A stretch of DNA of 64,000 nt from Bacteroidales bacterium (GCA_017557535.1 JAFYYM010000070.1:62001-126000), one strand, 5' to 3'; positions 35,300 to 44,884 are shown, numbered from the stretch's first letter. Notes: generated from the sequence alone by a model not told the origin. Made by a program: numbers and translations.

Positions 35300-37690
35300 C
35301 TACCGACCGGAGGCGGCGATCATCTCCCGGAGCCGGGAGTTGAAACCCGAATGGGTAAGAAGGTCTTCAAGAGTGGTGTGCATCCTCCATCGCCAGTAGT
35401 GCCTGGGGTTGGCGGGAACGTTGATCCTCTCGTCGGCCGGATTCCCTTGATAACGTATTTCTCCGTCGATTGAAAGCCAATCCTGCAGAGGCAGGATGCA
35501 GAACATGGAGGGAGAATCGAGATGCTGCCGGATTATCCTCTCGCAAATCCACGGCTCACAGAAAGCAGGAGCCTGTCCCTCACAATGGAGCATCTCATGG
35601 AAGTATCTGGAAGTCAGCTCCCTGTCTTCTTCCCACCACGCCCTGAGTGAAGACGTGTCGTGTGATCCTGTCGTACAGACAGACAGATAGGGATATCTGG
35701 ACGGATCACCGAAAGCATCTTCTGGCGACTTCGGCATCCTCTGTACCTCGAGGGAAAGAATCCGGAGCTCATCCATTACCTCGGGGACGCAAGCCGGGAT
35801 CATTCCCAAATCCTCTCCGCAGGCTAGCATCCCGGTGGAGTCCAGGAGAGCGGGAAGCTTCCTCATAGCCGTCTCCTTCCAGAAGGCATTGTGGCGGCGA
35901 TAGAAGAAATCATTGTAGAGGTTGTAATACTCATCCTTATGCCACTGGTCAAGAGCTTCGAATGCGGCGGTTTTTTGCGAAGAGATACGAGGGTGGTACC
36001 ACCCGGGGCGATGTGGATCCGGGACGAAAAGATCGGAATCCGGATTAAAACCACGACCACGAAGCTCATCGGCGGAGTATGGCAAAGCAGGGTTGAAATG
36101 GCCCAGAAGCCCGGACTTTATGCCCAGAGGAATCTCCCAAATACGGAAGAATCCAAGAATATGGTCAATTCTGAAGGCATCGAAATACTCGCTCATCTTC
36201 GCGAGACGAGCTTTCCACCAGCCATAACCATCCTTGGCCATCTCCTCCCAATTGTAAGTCGGGAATCCCCAGTTCTGGCCGTCTTCAGAGAAAGCGTCCG
36301 GTGGGGCTCCCGCTTGGGAGTCAAGGTTGAACAACTCAGGGTATTGCCATGCGTCCACACTGTCACGGCTTATTCCTATCGGAAGGTCGCCTTTGATCGC
36401 GATTCCCTTTGAATGGGCATATGAGACGGCATCCTTGAGTTGAGAGTCAAGACAGAATTGCTCCCAGCAATAGAAATCCATCTTCTCCCCATGAATCTTA
36501 CGGAAAGCCTCAACTCCACTCTTTGAATAAACGCTCAATTCCGTCCATTTCCCGAATTGTGGTGTACAGTTAAGGTCCCTAAGCACACAGAATGCGGCGT
36601 ATGGGACAAGCCAATGCTCATTGGCCGAATAGAAGGATTTATATTCCTCACTCTCAAGGACTTCCGGCCCAACAGACTGGAATGCCGCCTGCAATAGACG
36701 GGTCTTCTCATTGTTCACCCTCTCATAATCTATCTGAGGCAAAGAGTTCAACTCCTTTTGGAGAGCCTTGTATTCCTTAGTCTTCTTAACCCCCGCTTCC
36801 GGAAGTGAGATGAACTGCGGGTGGAGAGCAAATGTTGAGTTGGCATTGTAGGGATACGAGTCCGTCCATGAGCGTGTCATTGTCGTGTCATTGATCGGGA
36901 GGATCTGGATTATACTCTGCCCGGTGGCGACAGCCCAATCTACCAGTTTTTTGAGGTCCTTGAACTCTCCGACACCGAAACTATCCTCACTTCTGAGCGA
37001 GAAAACGGGGATGGCGACACCTGTTCCCCTCCACGGCTGCCTCCCGAAGACCGGGTCAGACTCCCGAACCACGAGAAGAGTCCCTTCCTCGACAGGAGAT
37101 TGGAGTCTCCTGTTCGGACCGGACTCCCAAACCTTCGCCCGTCCTGTCACCTCATCAATAATAACGAATTTATATTCACCTACTTCCTTGGAATTTAAAG
37201 TGACTCTCCAGAGCGGCCCGTCAGTTAAGGGTATGAACTTGTTCCAGTCGTCAAAAAATGACCCGCTACCAGTAATCGCCAAGGATTCTCCCCTATGGAT
37301 CTCCGGGGCGGCCACTATGAGAGTCACATCCCCGGCCCGCCTCTTTGGCGGCATCGCTTTTCCGCCGAAAATCACGTCCGTGAAAGCCTTGGTCCAGAAA
37401 GGAGCATCCGATGGACGATCGTTCCAACGGTCTCTCACCTCCACAGAACTGATTGTCCTTGAGGAAGGGATATTCAATCTGTGCCCGGCCCACTCCCGAC
37501 GTACTATTTTTCCGTCACGCCTAAGGACAAAACCGTATTCGACAACCTTCCATGTGGATGGCACTTTTACCTCGACACTCCAAACCCCGTTAGAGACATA
37601 ACTCATCGGGGTCTCCTTACCATCAGGCCATAGATAGGAGAGGGACTCTCCAAGGACCGTGTAATACTCAATACTGATATTGATACGCAT
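35300..37690 (-). CDS. malQ: 4-alpha-glucanotransferase (GH77) with starch-binding domains
   Basis: 796 aa. Two N-terminal CBM20-type domains (about 1-110 and 122-215; the second has SLAITGSGSFFDDWNKFIPL) precede a GH77 barrel. Catalytic residues are visible in YFDAFRIDHILGFFRIWEIP (nucleophile Asp) and ACGEDLGMIPACV (acid/base Glu); YPYNANSTFALHPQFISL is the usual substrate loop. It is the DPE2-like form common in Bacteroidota, acting on maltose and glycogen in the cytoplasm. Stand-alone, divergent from the U32 gene. Confidence 0.93.
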   Translation of the reverse strand: MRINISIEYYTVLGESLSYLWPDGKETPMSYVSNGVWSVEVKVPSTWKVVEYGFVLRRDGKIVRREWAGHRLNIPSSRTISSVEVRDRWNDRPSDAPFWTKAFTDVIFGGKAMPPKRRAGDVTLIVAAPEIHRGESLAITGSGSFFDDWNKFIPLTDGPLWRVTLNSKEVGEYKFVIIDEVTGRAKVWESGPNRRLQSPVEEGTLLVVRESDPVFGRQPWRGTGVAIPVFSLRSEDSFGVGEFKDLKKLVDWAVATGQSIIQILPINDTTMTRSWTDSYPYNANSTFALHPQFISLPEAGVKKTKEYKALQKELNSLPQIDYERVNNEKTRLLQAAFQSVGPEVLESEEYKSFYSANEHWLVPYAAFCVLRDLNCTPQFGKWTELSVYSKSGVEAFRKIHGEKMDFYCWEQFCLDSQLKDAVSYAHSKGIAIKGDLPIGISRDSVDAWQYPELFNLDSQAGAPPDAFSEDGQNWGFPTYNWEEMAKDGYGWWKARLAKMSEYFDAFRIDHILGFFRIWEIPLGIKSGLLGHFNPALPYSADELRGRGFNPDSDLFVPDPHRPGWYHPRISSQKTAAFEALDQWHKDEYYNLYNDFFYRRHNAFWKETAMRKLPALLDSTGMLACGEDLGMIPACVPEVMDELRILSLEVQRMPKSPEDAFGDPSRYPYLSVCTTGSHDTSSLRAWWEEDRELTSRYFHEMLHCEGQAPAFCEPWICERIIRQHLDSPSMFCILPLQDWLSIDGEIRYQGNPADERINVPANPRHYWRWRMHTTLEDLLTHSGFNSRLREMIAASGR

Positions 37691-37753
37691 AACAAAACCG
37701 GCGGCCTTGTTCCGCCATTAAACCGCAATATAGCCAAAATATCCGAAAATGGT

Positions 37754-37761
37754 TATATTCG
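37754..37761 (+). promoter_or_regulatory. -7 box of the U32 gene
   Basis: TATATTCG, one change from TAnnTTTG, 27 bp before the ATG. No upstream TTTG. Confidence 0.4.
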
Positions 37762-37788
37762 CGGGCACAATCGGTCACTTAGACATCC

Positions 37789-39057
37789 ATGGATAGAAAT
37801 GAGATAGAGATAATGGCTCCGGCGGGGAACTTCGAGTGTCTCGCCGCCGCCATTGAGGGCGGAGCTGACTCGGTCTATTTCGGAGTGGGCCGTCTTAACA
37901 TGCGCTCGCACTCCGCGAACAATTTTTCTCCTGAGGACTTGCCTGAGATTACCAGGATTTGCCGCTCGGCCGGAGTCAAGTCCTATATGACCCTCAACAT
38001 CGTGCTTTATGACAATGATCTGGAGCCGATGAGGGAGGCGCTTGACGCGGCGAGAGAAGCCGGAGTGGACGCCATCATCGCGTCAGACATGGCGGCGATC
38101 CAGTACTGCAAGGAAATCGGCATTGAAGTCCATGCGTCAACCCAACTGAATGTTTCCAATATAGAAGCTTTAAGATTCTGGGCACGGTTCGCGGATGTCG
38201 TGGTTCTAGCCAGGGAACTCAATCTTTCCCAAGTCAAGGCTATCAGTGAAGCCATTGAGAGAGAGATGATAACAGGACCTTCCGGGAATCTGGTAAGGTT
38301 AGAGATGTTTTCCCATGGAGCCCTATGCATGGCTGTATCCGGGAAATGTTACCTCAGCCTCCATGCTTACGGCAAATCCGGCAACCGTGGTGAGTGCTAC
38401 CAGATCTGCCGCAGGGGATATGAGGTCACGGATCTTGAGACCGGTTACAAACTGAACATCGACAACAAGTATATCATGTCCCCTAAGGACCTGTGCACCA
38501 TAGAGTTCATCGACAAGATGATTGACTCCGGGATCAGGGTCTTTAAAATAGAGGGCAGGGCAAGATCCGCCGAATATGTGAAAAGGACATCGGAGTGCTA
38601 CCGTAAAGCCGCCGACGCGGTCTGTGATGGGTCTTTTTCCCCGGAAATGGGGAAACTCCTGAAAGACAAGCTTTCCGAAGTTTTCAACAGAGGTTTTTGG
38701 GACGGTTATTACCAAGGCGCCCAACTGGGGGAATGGAGTGAGATTTACGGCAGCCATGCCCGCCGCAGGAAGACTTATGTAGGCAAAGTCACCAACTGGT
38801 ACGATCGCCTCAGTGTAGCCGAGATTCTTATTGAGTCTTATTCGATAAAGGTCGGGGATGAATTCCTGGCTATTGGCCAGTCCACAGGGGTGTACGAGGG
38901 AAAGGTAGATGAGATCAGAGTCGACCTTAAATCCGTCATGGAGGCCCACAAGGGCGATCTTTGCTCGATACCTGTCTCCTTCCCGGATGAGTGGAAGGGC
39001 GACAGGAAACTTCGTAGAGGGGATCGAATCTACCTCTGGGAAGAGGATGGCGAATGA
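37789..39057 (+). CDS. Peptidase U32 family protein (TrhP-like)
   Basis: 422 aa. It opens with IMAPAGNFECLAAAIEGGAD and has the family's Cys set in SGKCYLSLHAYGKSGNRGEC plus YQICRRGY, then IKSPKDL-type YIMSPKDLCTIEFI and IRVFKIEGRARSAEYV. Members (TrhP, RlhA, UbiU) are now known as iron-sulfur hydroxylation factors, often for tRNA or rRNA, rather than proteases. Which RNA this one acts on cannot be told. Its end overlaps trmB, on the other strand, by 28 bp. Confidence 0.88.
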   Translation: MDRNEIEIMAPAGNFECLAAAIEGGADSVYFGVGRLNMRSHSANNFSPEDLPEITRICRSAGVKSYMTLNIVLYDNDLEPMREALDAAREAGVDAIIASDMAAIQYCKEIGIEVHASTQLNVSNIEALRFWARFADVVVLARELNLSQVKAISEAIEREMITGPSGNLVRLEMFSHGALCMAVSGKCYLSLHAYGKSGNRGECYQICRRGYEVTDLETGYKLNIDNKYIMSPKDLCTIEFIDKMIDSGIRVFKIEGRARSAEYVKRTSECYRKAADAVCDGSFSPEMGKLLKDKLSEVFNRGFWDGYYQGAQLGEWSEIYGSHARRRKTYVGKVTNWYDRLSVAEILIESYSIKVGDEFLAIGQSTGVYEGKVDEIRVDLKSVMEAHKGDLCSIPVSFPDEWKGDRKLRRGDRIYLWEEDGE

Positions 39058-39977
39058 GAGAACCGTCTAGGTCCCTCAATTGAACGCCAATAATCAGAAT
39101 CAAAGGTGGAAGGGTGCCTGTAGGGGCCCTCGTGGTCGATCGTGAACGCCAGGTAAGTGATCTTGTATCCCTGCGCCAGGAACATCTTCTCATAGAATGT
39201 CTGCACCTCGTACAGTTCGGCTCTGAGGGAGTATCCCCTCCGTTCAACGTCCGCTCCGCGGACCCCACCAAAATCTCGGAATTCGTCGTGACAACAAGTT
39301 GTCTCTCCTCTTTCCTCGCTTTCGGTCCCCCCTCTTACGTGGCCGAGGGTGGCCACGGTTGCCGGAGGGAATACTCCCTCGGAGCCGTAAAGGTCAGTTG
39401 TGGCGGCGAGGATGGTGAGGTCATTCTCCAACGCCACCGCCTTTGAATATTCATGAAGGAAACGGCTGTCCGTCTTGAGATGGATGACCCCGCCAGGCTT
39501 TAGGAACTTACGATAACGCTCAAGGAATAAAGGACTTGTAAGCCTGGAATTCTCACTCTTTAACTGAGGGTCGGAGAAAGTCAGCCAAATCTCAGAGACC
39601 TCGCCGGGACCAAAGAAAGCTTCAATGAATTCTATCCTTGTGCGAAGGAACGCCACATTGGGAAGATTCTCCTCCGTGGCAGTCTTTGCTCCCCTCCATA
39701 GTCTCGCGCCCTTGATGTCGACCCCGATATAATTATTCACGGGAACCCTTTTCGAAAGGTCAATCGTGTACTCTCCTTTGCCGCATCCGAGTTCCAGAAC
39801 TATCGGTTGATCATTCTTGAACATTGTCGAGTTCCAATGGCCTTTGACAGGATGGTCATTGAGCCTCAACCCTAATGAAGGATCACCGCTCTTGTCCAGA
39901 ACGGCTGAAGCGTCGGGCTGGAGAAGGCAGGAGAAAGTCTCATTCTCCGCGAATTTCCTGAGTTTGTCGTGTCCCAT
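39030..39977 (-). CDS. trmB: tRNA (guanine-N7)-methyltransferase carrying an in-frame palindromic insert
   Basis: Makes m7G46 in tRNA. 315 aa against about 220-265 usual. VLELGCGKGEYTIDLSK is the SAM site, FSDPQLKSENSRLTSPLFLE the PxP-type catalytic loop, and HLKTDSRFLHEYS and TFYEKMFLAQGYKITYL complete the family core. Between DLYGS and ELYEVQTFYE lies about 50 extra residues (SEGVFPPATV ... RRGYSLRA), which correspond exactly to a DNA segment with inverted terminal repeats (39218-39387). The insert is open in frame and so is likely translated. The C-terminal 25 residues overlap the U32 gene end. Confidence 0.88.
   Translation of the reverse strand: MGHDKLRKFAENETFSCLLQPDASAVLDKSGDPSLGLRLNDHPVKGHWNSTMFKNDQPIVLELGCGKGEYTIDLSKRVPVNNYIGVDIKGARLWRGAKTATEENLPNVAFLRTRIEFIEAFFGPGEVSEIWLTFSDPQLKSENSRLTSPLFLERYRKFLKPGGVIHLKTDSRFLHEYSKAVALENDLTILAATTDLYGSEGVFPPATVATLGHVRGGTESEERGETTCCHDEFRDFGGVRGADVERRGYSLRAELYEVQTFYEKMFLAQGYKITYLAFTIDHEGPYRHPSTFDSDYWRSIEGPRRFSHSPSSSQR
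39218..39387. mobile_element. Palindromic mini-element inserted in frame in trmB
   Basis: Ends 39218-39242 and 39363-39387 are inverted copies of each other at 23 of 25 positions. Inside lie three more hairpins: GTCCGCtccGCGGAC (39249-39263), GACAACaaGTTGTC (39290-39303) and CGTGGCC/GGCCACG (39338-39357). It adds about 50 codons at a loop of TrmB without breaking the frame. No transposase is encoded. The layout recalls the palindromic elements found inside Rickettsia genes, but it is not the same sequence family as far as I can tell. Confidence 0.65.
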
Positions 39978-40417
39978 CAGTCTCTCTTGAGAATTAATCC
40001 CAATCCCCTTATCGCATCCGAATCATTTACTATTCTTGCCTTCAAACGCCACTCGCCCGCCTCCGGAAGCTCCAGACGGTCAGTATATTCTGTGACAAGA
40101 TCCTTGGTGTAATAAGACTGCCCGATATTATCCCCGACCCTGACGAAGGCTGTGCTGGTGAGAATCGAGTCAGATGGAGAGAACCACCTGAGATCCAAAA
40201 TGATATCATCTCCGGGAAAAGCCTTGAAACTCTCACGCTCAAGCCTTGTGAAAAAGTCTATGCCATAGGTGGCCGAACTGTCAGAGAGGTCAAGAAAGAA
40301 AGAATAAGTGTCACCATACTCGGCATCCTCCCTCAAGACGAAAAACTCGCGGGAAGATGGCCTTGCACATGATACGACTGCTAAAGCCAGGACATAGAGA
40401 AAGACACGCCCTCTCAT
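39977..40417 (-). CDS. gldH: GldH-like lipoprotein
   Basis: 146 aa. Signal peptide with lipobox VVSCA (Cys17). Small beta-sandwich with the FFTRLERESFKAFPG region and the ending GLGLILKRD. The position directly after ricT is the usual place of gldH in Bacteroidota. GldH is an outer-membrane-associated lipoprotein needed for gliding in Flavobacterium and kept in non-gliding Bacteroidales. Its stop overlaps the trmB start by 1 bp. The call relies on context as much as on sequence. Confidence 0.65.
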   Translation of the reverse strand: MRGRVFLYVLALAVVSCARPSSREFFVLREDAEYGDTYSFFLDLSDSSATYGIDFFTRLERESFKAFPGDDIILDLRWFSPSDSILTSTAFVRVGDNIGQSYYTKDLVTEYTDRLELPEAGEWRLKARIVNDSDAIRGLGLILKRD

Positions 40418-40423
40418 CGCCTG

Positions 40424-41614
40424 TCAAGAACGATCCTTTGGCGGCCGATTCCCTTTGCCCCCCGAACGGCCATTACGGTTACGGTTCTTATTCTTCGACT
40501 TCTTGGGTTTGTCGAAACGGGTGATGCTATCATCCCCGACAGCGGAGATGAACTGCGGTCCAATCGGCTCGGGATCATTCTTAAGGGACTCCGGCTTCGA
40601 ACCGTTACGGTTCATCATGATTATCTCCCTGACCTCATAAGCCTTCAGAGGGTACACATTGGTCAAGGAACCCTTCTCATATGAGAAATACATTGTCTCC
40701 TGGAGGATATCGGTCTTGACGAGGTAGGCGGGGCCATCCTCGAATTCAAGAGGCTCAGTCACCTTCGGGATCCTGGACTGCGCATCCATATAATTGGCGA
40801 CCTCATAGTTGAGGCAGCATTTGAGTTTTCCGCATTGTCCCGCCAGTTTCTGAGGATTCAAGGAAAGATCCTGCACTCGCGCGGCGGACGTGGAGATAGA
40901 CTGGAAGTTGGTGATATAGTTGGCGCAGCAGAGTTCCCTGCCGCAAACGCCCAAACCTCCGATCAATCCAGCCTCTTGCCTGGCTCCGATCTGCTTCATC
41001 TCTATCCTTATACGGAACTCCTCGGCATAGACCTTTATAAGCTGACGGAAGTCCACACGGCCATCGGCTATATAATAGAAGATGGCTTTTGTGCCATCAC
41101 CCTGGAATTCCACGTCACCAATCTTCATGTCAAGCCCAAGTTCGGCGGCGATTCTACGAGCCTGGATCATGGTGTCTTGCTCCCTGGCGATGGCTTCCTG
41201 CCATTTCGCTATGTCGAACGGCTTCGCCCTCCTGTAAATCTTCTTCAAGGGAACCACCTCAGGATCAACGCCTTTACACTTCATCTGACGCCCTACTACA
41301 GGCCCCTCAAGAGTCACAATTCCAAGATCATGGCCATTGGCAGCCTCAACGATCACAAGGTCTCCTGTCTTGATTCCCTGTCCCGAGGCATTGACATATA
41401 TTCCCTTCCTGGTATTCTTGAACCTGACCTCAAAGAGGTCCTTATACTGTTCCTGGGTAACCCCTTTGAGCCAATTGTACGACTCGAGTTTGCAGCACCC
41501 CTGACGATACTCGCAATCAAACTCGCCAGTCTCCGGTTCACGGGTGACCGTGCAACCCCTGCTGCAATCGAATTTTATGGTCTCGTTATCTCTATTCTCC
41601 ATCGTTGTGGTCAA
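40424..41614 (-). CDS. ricT: PSP1/RicT family regulatory iron-sulfur protein
   Basis: 396 aa. A Cys-rich N-terminus (DCSRGCTV, CEYRQGCCKLES) precedes the PSP1 domain: DLVIVEAANGHDLGIVTLEG, then GLGVCGRELCCANYI and AGQCGKLKCCLNYE, Cys sets that hold FeS clusters in the RicAFT complex. RicT acts in RNA maturation with RNase Y in Bacillus; in Bacteroidota its role is less clear. The tail is basic and Asn/Gly-rich. It overlaps holB by 4 bp. Confidence 0.88.
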   Translation of the reverse strand: MTTTMENRDNETIKFDCSRGCTVTREPETGEFDCEYRQGCCKLESYNWLKGVTQEQYKDLFEVRFKNTRKGIYVNASGQGIKTGDLVIVEAANGHDLGIVTLEGPVVGRQMKCKGVDPEVVPLKKIYRRAKPFDIAKWQEAIAREQDTMIQARRIAAELGLDMKIGDVEFQGDGTKAIFYYIADGRVDFRQLIKVYAEEFRIRIEMKQIGARQEAGLIGGLGVCGRELCCANYITNFQSISTSAARVQDLSLNPQKLAGQCGKLKCCLNYEVANYMDAQSRIPKVTEPLEFEDGPAYLVKTDILQETMYFSYEKGSLTNVYPLKAYEVREIIMMNRNGSKPESLKNDPEPIGPQFISAVGDDSITRFDKPKKSKNKNRNRNGRSGGKGNRPPKDRS

Positions 41615-42705
41615 TAAATTGAGTACAGTCTCCCCACAAGATCGCAGAAGAGTATCTTCTGGGACACGTTCCTGTCGATGAGAAGTTTAGCTCTGTCGAA
41701 GCAAGACAACGCCTGCCTAGGGAAGCTTTTCTTCCATCTCGATGCCATCGCGGCCAGCCGATCCTCCTCTCCTGGAGTGACACCCGCTATCGAGGGAAGA
41801 TCCCGCTGAATCAGGAAAACCTTGCGGAGGCTCTCTGACGCGAATTTACAAAAAGCTTTCTGTTTTTCCCGCGAACCAAGTCCCGCCAAGGTATCCCCGA
41901 AAGATAGCGCAGTAATAAGATCCTTTGAATCAATCGCTTCCATCAGCCCGGAGAAAATCTCCATCTGTTCCTCATACTCTTCCTTTCCGGACAGGTAGCA
42001 AAGCGCCTCACCGACACTTCCTCCAGCGACAAGAGCGGCGGCCTCAGCCTCTTCACGCTCTTTCCCGAACCAAGTGACCAATGTCCGGGAGACTTCCTCC
42101 TTTGAGTAAGGAAGGACTCTCAACGCCTGGCATCTTGATGAAATGGTCTGCAAAACCTTCTCAGGAGCGTGAGTGATCAATACAAACACTGTCTTCTCCG
42201 GAGGTTCCTCCAACGCCTTGAGCAACCTGTTGGCCGCTGTAGCGTTCATCTTCTCCGGTAGATAAACCACCACGGCTTTCCAACCACCCTCAACCGGTGA
42301 TAGATACACAGTCTCCAGGACCTCCCTGGCCTCAGCGTTATTGATGGCCGTCTGCTTACCCTCAATCCCGAAAGCGTCACAAACTTCAGATTCCAGGGCG
42401 AATGGATTGGATTTCATCAAATCCCGCCAATACTCGAGGAAAAGCTCAGCCCTGAGCTTATCCACTTTCTCATTCACTTTGGAGCCGGCGGCTACGGGAT
42501 AAACATAATGGACATCTGGATGGATAAGTCCTGAGACCTTATGATCACTGGCGAACAACTCACCGAGGAAGGCCAGCGTCAAAGCCATGGCTCCACAACC
42601 GTCGTTCTCATAGAGCATAAGGGCATGCGGGACACGACCCTCACGGATCATGCCCTCCAGTACCTGGGCGGCACCCTTGCTACCTATGATGTCAACGAGT
42701 CTCAT
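41611..42705 (-). CDS. holB: DNA polymerase III delta' subunit
   Basis: 364 aa. AAA+ clamp-loader fold: IIGSKGAAQVLEGMIREGRV and PHALMLYEN at the N-terminus, a degenerate P-loop (NDGCGAM, without GKS/T) as expected for delta', NNAEAREVLE, then MNATAANRLLKALEEPPEKT and TISSRCQALRVLPYS with the SRC motif. The C-terminal collar is less conserved. Part of the replicative clamp loader. Overlaps ricT and the prenyl synthase gene by 4 bp each. Confidence 0.85.
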   Translation of the reverse strand: MRLVDIIGSKGAAQVLEGMIREGRVPHALMLYENDGCGAMALTLAFLGELFASDHKVSGLIHPDVHYVYPVAAGSKVNEKVDKLRAELFLEYWRDLMKSNPFALESEVCDAFGIEGKQTAINNAEAREVLETVYLSPVEGGWKAVVVYLPEKMNATAANRLLKALEEPPEKTVFVLITHAPEKVLQTISSRCQALRVLPYSKEEVSRTLVTWFGKEREEAEAAALVAGGSVGEALCYLSGKEEYEEQMEIFSGLMEAIDSKDLITALSFGDTLAGLGSREKQKAFCKFASESLRKVFLIQRDLPSIAGVTPGEEDRLAAMASRWKKSFPRQALSCFDRAKLLIDRNVSQKILFCDLVGRLYSIY

Positions 42706-43685
42706 TTGTCTCTTCTGGCCGTAAAACCGGCGATTTCCGAAAGATAGTCTTTTTCATCCGAATCCGGAAGAATACCCAACGCCGCCTTCGCTTTGGAAAC
42801 AGACTCCTCCAGCCTATCCAATGCGTACTTTATACCTCCATGGGAGAAGACGAACTCCCTCACAGTAAGAATAATCTCAGGATGAGAACATATATCCATG
42901 ACCAAGCTCCTGATTCTGGCTTCCTCGTCCTTATCGACAGATTTCAACGCTCCGAGAAGAGGCAATGTGATTTTGCCTTCCTTTAGATCGACTCCCACAG
43001 GTTTCCCGAGGACCTCCCCATCCGAATAATCAAGAAGGTCATCCTTGATCTGGAAAGCGATCCCAAGATTGACACAGTATTCCCGGACAGCCTCCAAAAC
43101 AGCTTCAGGAGCATCCACAGAGATGGCGGCAGAGACTCCTGTGGCCTCGAACAGAGAGGCGGTCTTGTTGTAAATAATACGGTAATAGTCCTCTTCGGTA
43201 GTGTCCCCGCTTGACGCTTTCTGCAATTGGAGCATCTCCCCCTCCGCCAGATCGCTCAATGTCTTAGCGAATATACGGATGACCACATTACCTCGCTCAC
43301 GTGATGCCAATATGTCTTCCATGGCCCTGACGAGCCAGAAATCACCTATAAGGACCGATGCCGGGCCACCCAAGAGCGACATGATCGTGGGAGCTCCCCT
43401 GCGAACCGCACTGCTGTCGGCGACATCGTCATGCAGGAGTGTGGCGTTGTGGAGAAGCTCTGAGGCTGCCGCAAACCTGATGCTGTCCTCGTTCAGAAGA
43501 CGACCGGGCGAACATGCCCTGGCCACAAGAAGAGCGATAAGTGGACGCATCTGCTTGCCACCATTCCCAAGTATTGAAGCATTGGTCCGGTCAAGCAGAT
43601 AAATGTCACTCTTCAAGGACGAATGAATCAGCTCATCTGTCTTTGTCCAATCGCTTCCCAGCAGCGTCTTTATCCGGTCTAGCAT
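42702..43685 (-). CDS. ispB: Polyprenyl diphosphate synthase
   Basis: 327 aa. First Asp-rich motif LLHDDVADSSAVRRG (DDxxD), second QIKDDLLDY, with GGKQMRPLIALL at the N-terminus: a trans-prenyltransferase. Length is consistent with octaprenyl- or similar long-chain synthases that make the menaquinone tail. Chain length cannot be read reliably here. Lies 15 bp after the LOG gene. Confidence 0.9.
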   Translation of the reverse strand: MLDRIKTLLGSDWTKTDELIHSSLKSDIYLLDRTNASILGNGGKQMRPLIALLVARACSPGRLLNEDSIRFAAASELLHNATLLHDDVADSSAVRRGAPTIMSLLGGPASVLIGDFWLVRAMEDILASRERGNVVIRIFAKTLSDLAEGEMLQLQKASSGDTTEEDYYRIIYNKTASLFEATGVSAAISVDAPEAVLEAVREYCVNLGIAFQIKDDLLDYSDGEVLGKPVGVDLKEGKITLPLLGALKSVDKDEEARIRSLVMDICSHPEIILTVREFVFSHGGIKYALDRLEESVSKAKAALGILPDSDEKDYLSEIAGFTARRDK

Positions 43686-43700
43686 CCCTGAGTCAGTTAA

Positions 43701-44249
43701 TCACTTCAGCAAGTCCGCAAGTTCCCCGACAGTCTCGGGGAAAGATATCAGTTTCCTGGATGGAGAGTCCAGCATTCCTGTGGCCACATAGTGGTCTAAC
43801 AGAACCTTCAACGGCTCATAGAAGCCATTGATATTCAATGCCATAATCTTGCCTTTGTACAACCCGATCTTCGCGAGGGTCAGAGTCTCTATCAACTCAT
43901 CGAGAGTGCCAATTCCTCCTGGAAGAGCGATGGCGGCGACAGTTCCTTTACGCATCTTCACCTTACGCTCATCCATGGATTCTGTCCATACAGTCTCAGC
44001 CATATCCGGATAGAGGACATCTGCCATGAATCGCGGAATCACTCCGATATGACGTCCACCGTTCTTGACGACCTCATCAGCCAACTCTCCCATGGTACCT
44101 TTGACTGTCCCACCGGAGACAATGGTGTATCCAAGCGAACAAGCCGCGCGGATAGCCTCCCTCGCGGCTTGATTAAACTTCGGGTCTATGTCTTTACTGG
44201 CCGAGCAGAAAAAAACTATCCTGCGCTCACTGGCCATCCCGCTGTCCAT
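43701..44249 (-). CDS. LOG/TIGR00730 family phosphoribohydrolase
   Basis: 182 aa Rossmann-fold protein. LPGGIGTLDELIE is the PGGxGTxxE signature of LOG-type cytokinin riboside monophosphate phosphoribohydrolases; SGGTVKGTMG and the N-terminal VFFCSASKD are also typical. It probably hydrolyses nucleoside 5'-monophosphates to base and ribose 5-phosphate. Start ATG overlaps the stop of the OMP gene (TAATG). In bacteria the physiological substrate is usually unknown. Confidence 0.88.
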   Translation of the reverse strand: MDSGMASERRIVFFCSASKDIDPKFNQAAREAIRAACSLGYTIVSGGTVKGTMGELADEVVKNGGRHIGVIPRFMADVLYPDMAETVWTESMDERKVKMRKGTVAAIALPGGIGTLDELIETLTLAKIGLYKGKIMALNINGFYEPLKVLLDHYVATGMLDSPSRKLISFPETVGELADLLK

Positions 44250-44884
44250 TAGAAGAATATGGCCGCGGAAATGGCTAAGCCATTGAAATTGTTCCCGTCG
44301 AGAATGCCGCCGATGGTAGATCCGGTCTTGGAAATGTCGCTCTTATAAACAGAACCGAAATTCCAGAAATACTTGGCGGAAAGCTGGATTTTCCAGATGT
44401 CAAGACCAGCTCCGAGGCTCATACCGTACTCCATCTTCTGAAGCTCGCTGTTGAAGGATGTAGCCTCACCCTTCCCGTTAGCGGAAATCTGGTAACCTAT
44501 AAAAGGCTCGACAAATCCATAAGGACGGAAAGCGACAAGATCCGGACCCCACTGGAGCTGGATAGGAACCTCAACGAAGCCCACCCTTGTCTCAAAAGAC
44601 TTGCCGATGTCTCCAGTGGTGGCACTTCCCCAATTATCGAGGGCCATTCCCTTTACCTGATAAAGGAGCTCCGGCTGAAGGGCGAAACCGGCTCCGAGAG
44701 GAATCTCGAAAGCTAGACCGGCATGGTACATGGATATGCTCTTGGTGTCCACCTCTTTGATATTTGTGGATGAGGAGGTCACTCCAGCGGTGATACCGAA
44801 CCTTGTATTGTCAAAATGCTGAGCGCTCAAATTAACGCTGCAAGCGAGAGCCGCGACTGCGACAGCGACAAACAATCTCTTCAT
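44249..44884 (-). CDS. Outer membrane beta-barrel protein
   Basis: 211 aa from the ATG at 44882-44884 (a TTG two codons earlier is less likely). Signal peptide KRLFVAVAVAALACSVNLSA, then alternating beta strands (RFGITAGVTSS, HAGLAFEIPLGAGF, SAKYFWNFGSV) ending in Phe-Phe, as in PorT-like/OMP_b-brl small barrels. Function unknown. It lies between trxA and the LOG gene. Confidence 0.75.
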   Translation of the reverse strand: MKRLFVAVAVAALACSVNLSAQHFDNTRFGITAGVTSSSTNIKEVDTKSISMYHAGLAFEIPLGAGFALQPELLYQVKGMALDNWGSATTGDIGKSFETRVGFVEVPIQLQWGPDLVAFRPYGFVEPFIGYQISANGKGEATSFNSELQKMEYGMSLGAGLDIWKIQLSAKYFWNFGSVYKSDISKTGSTIGGILDGNNFNGLAISAAIFF

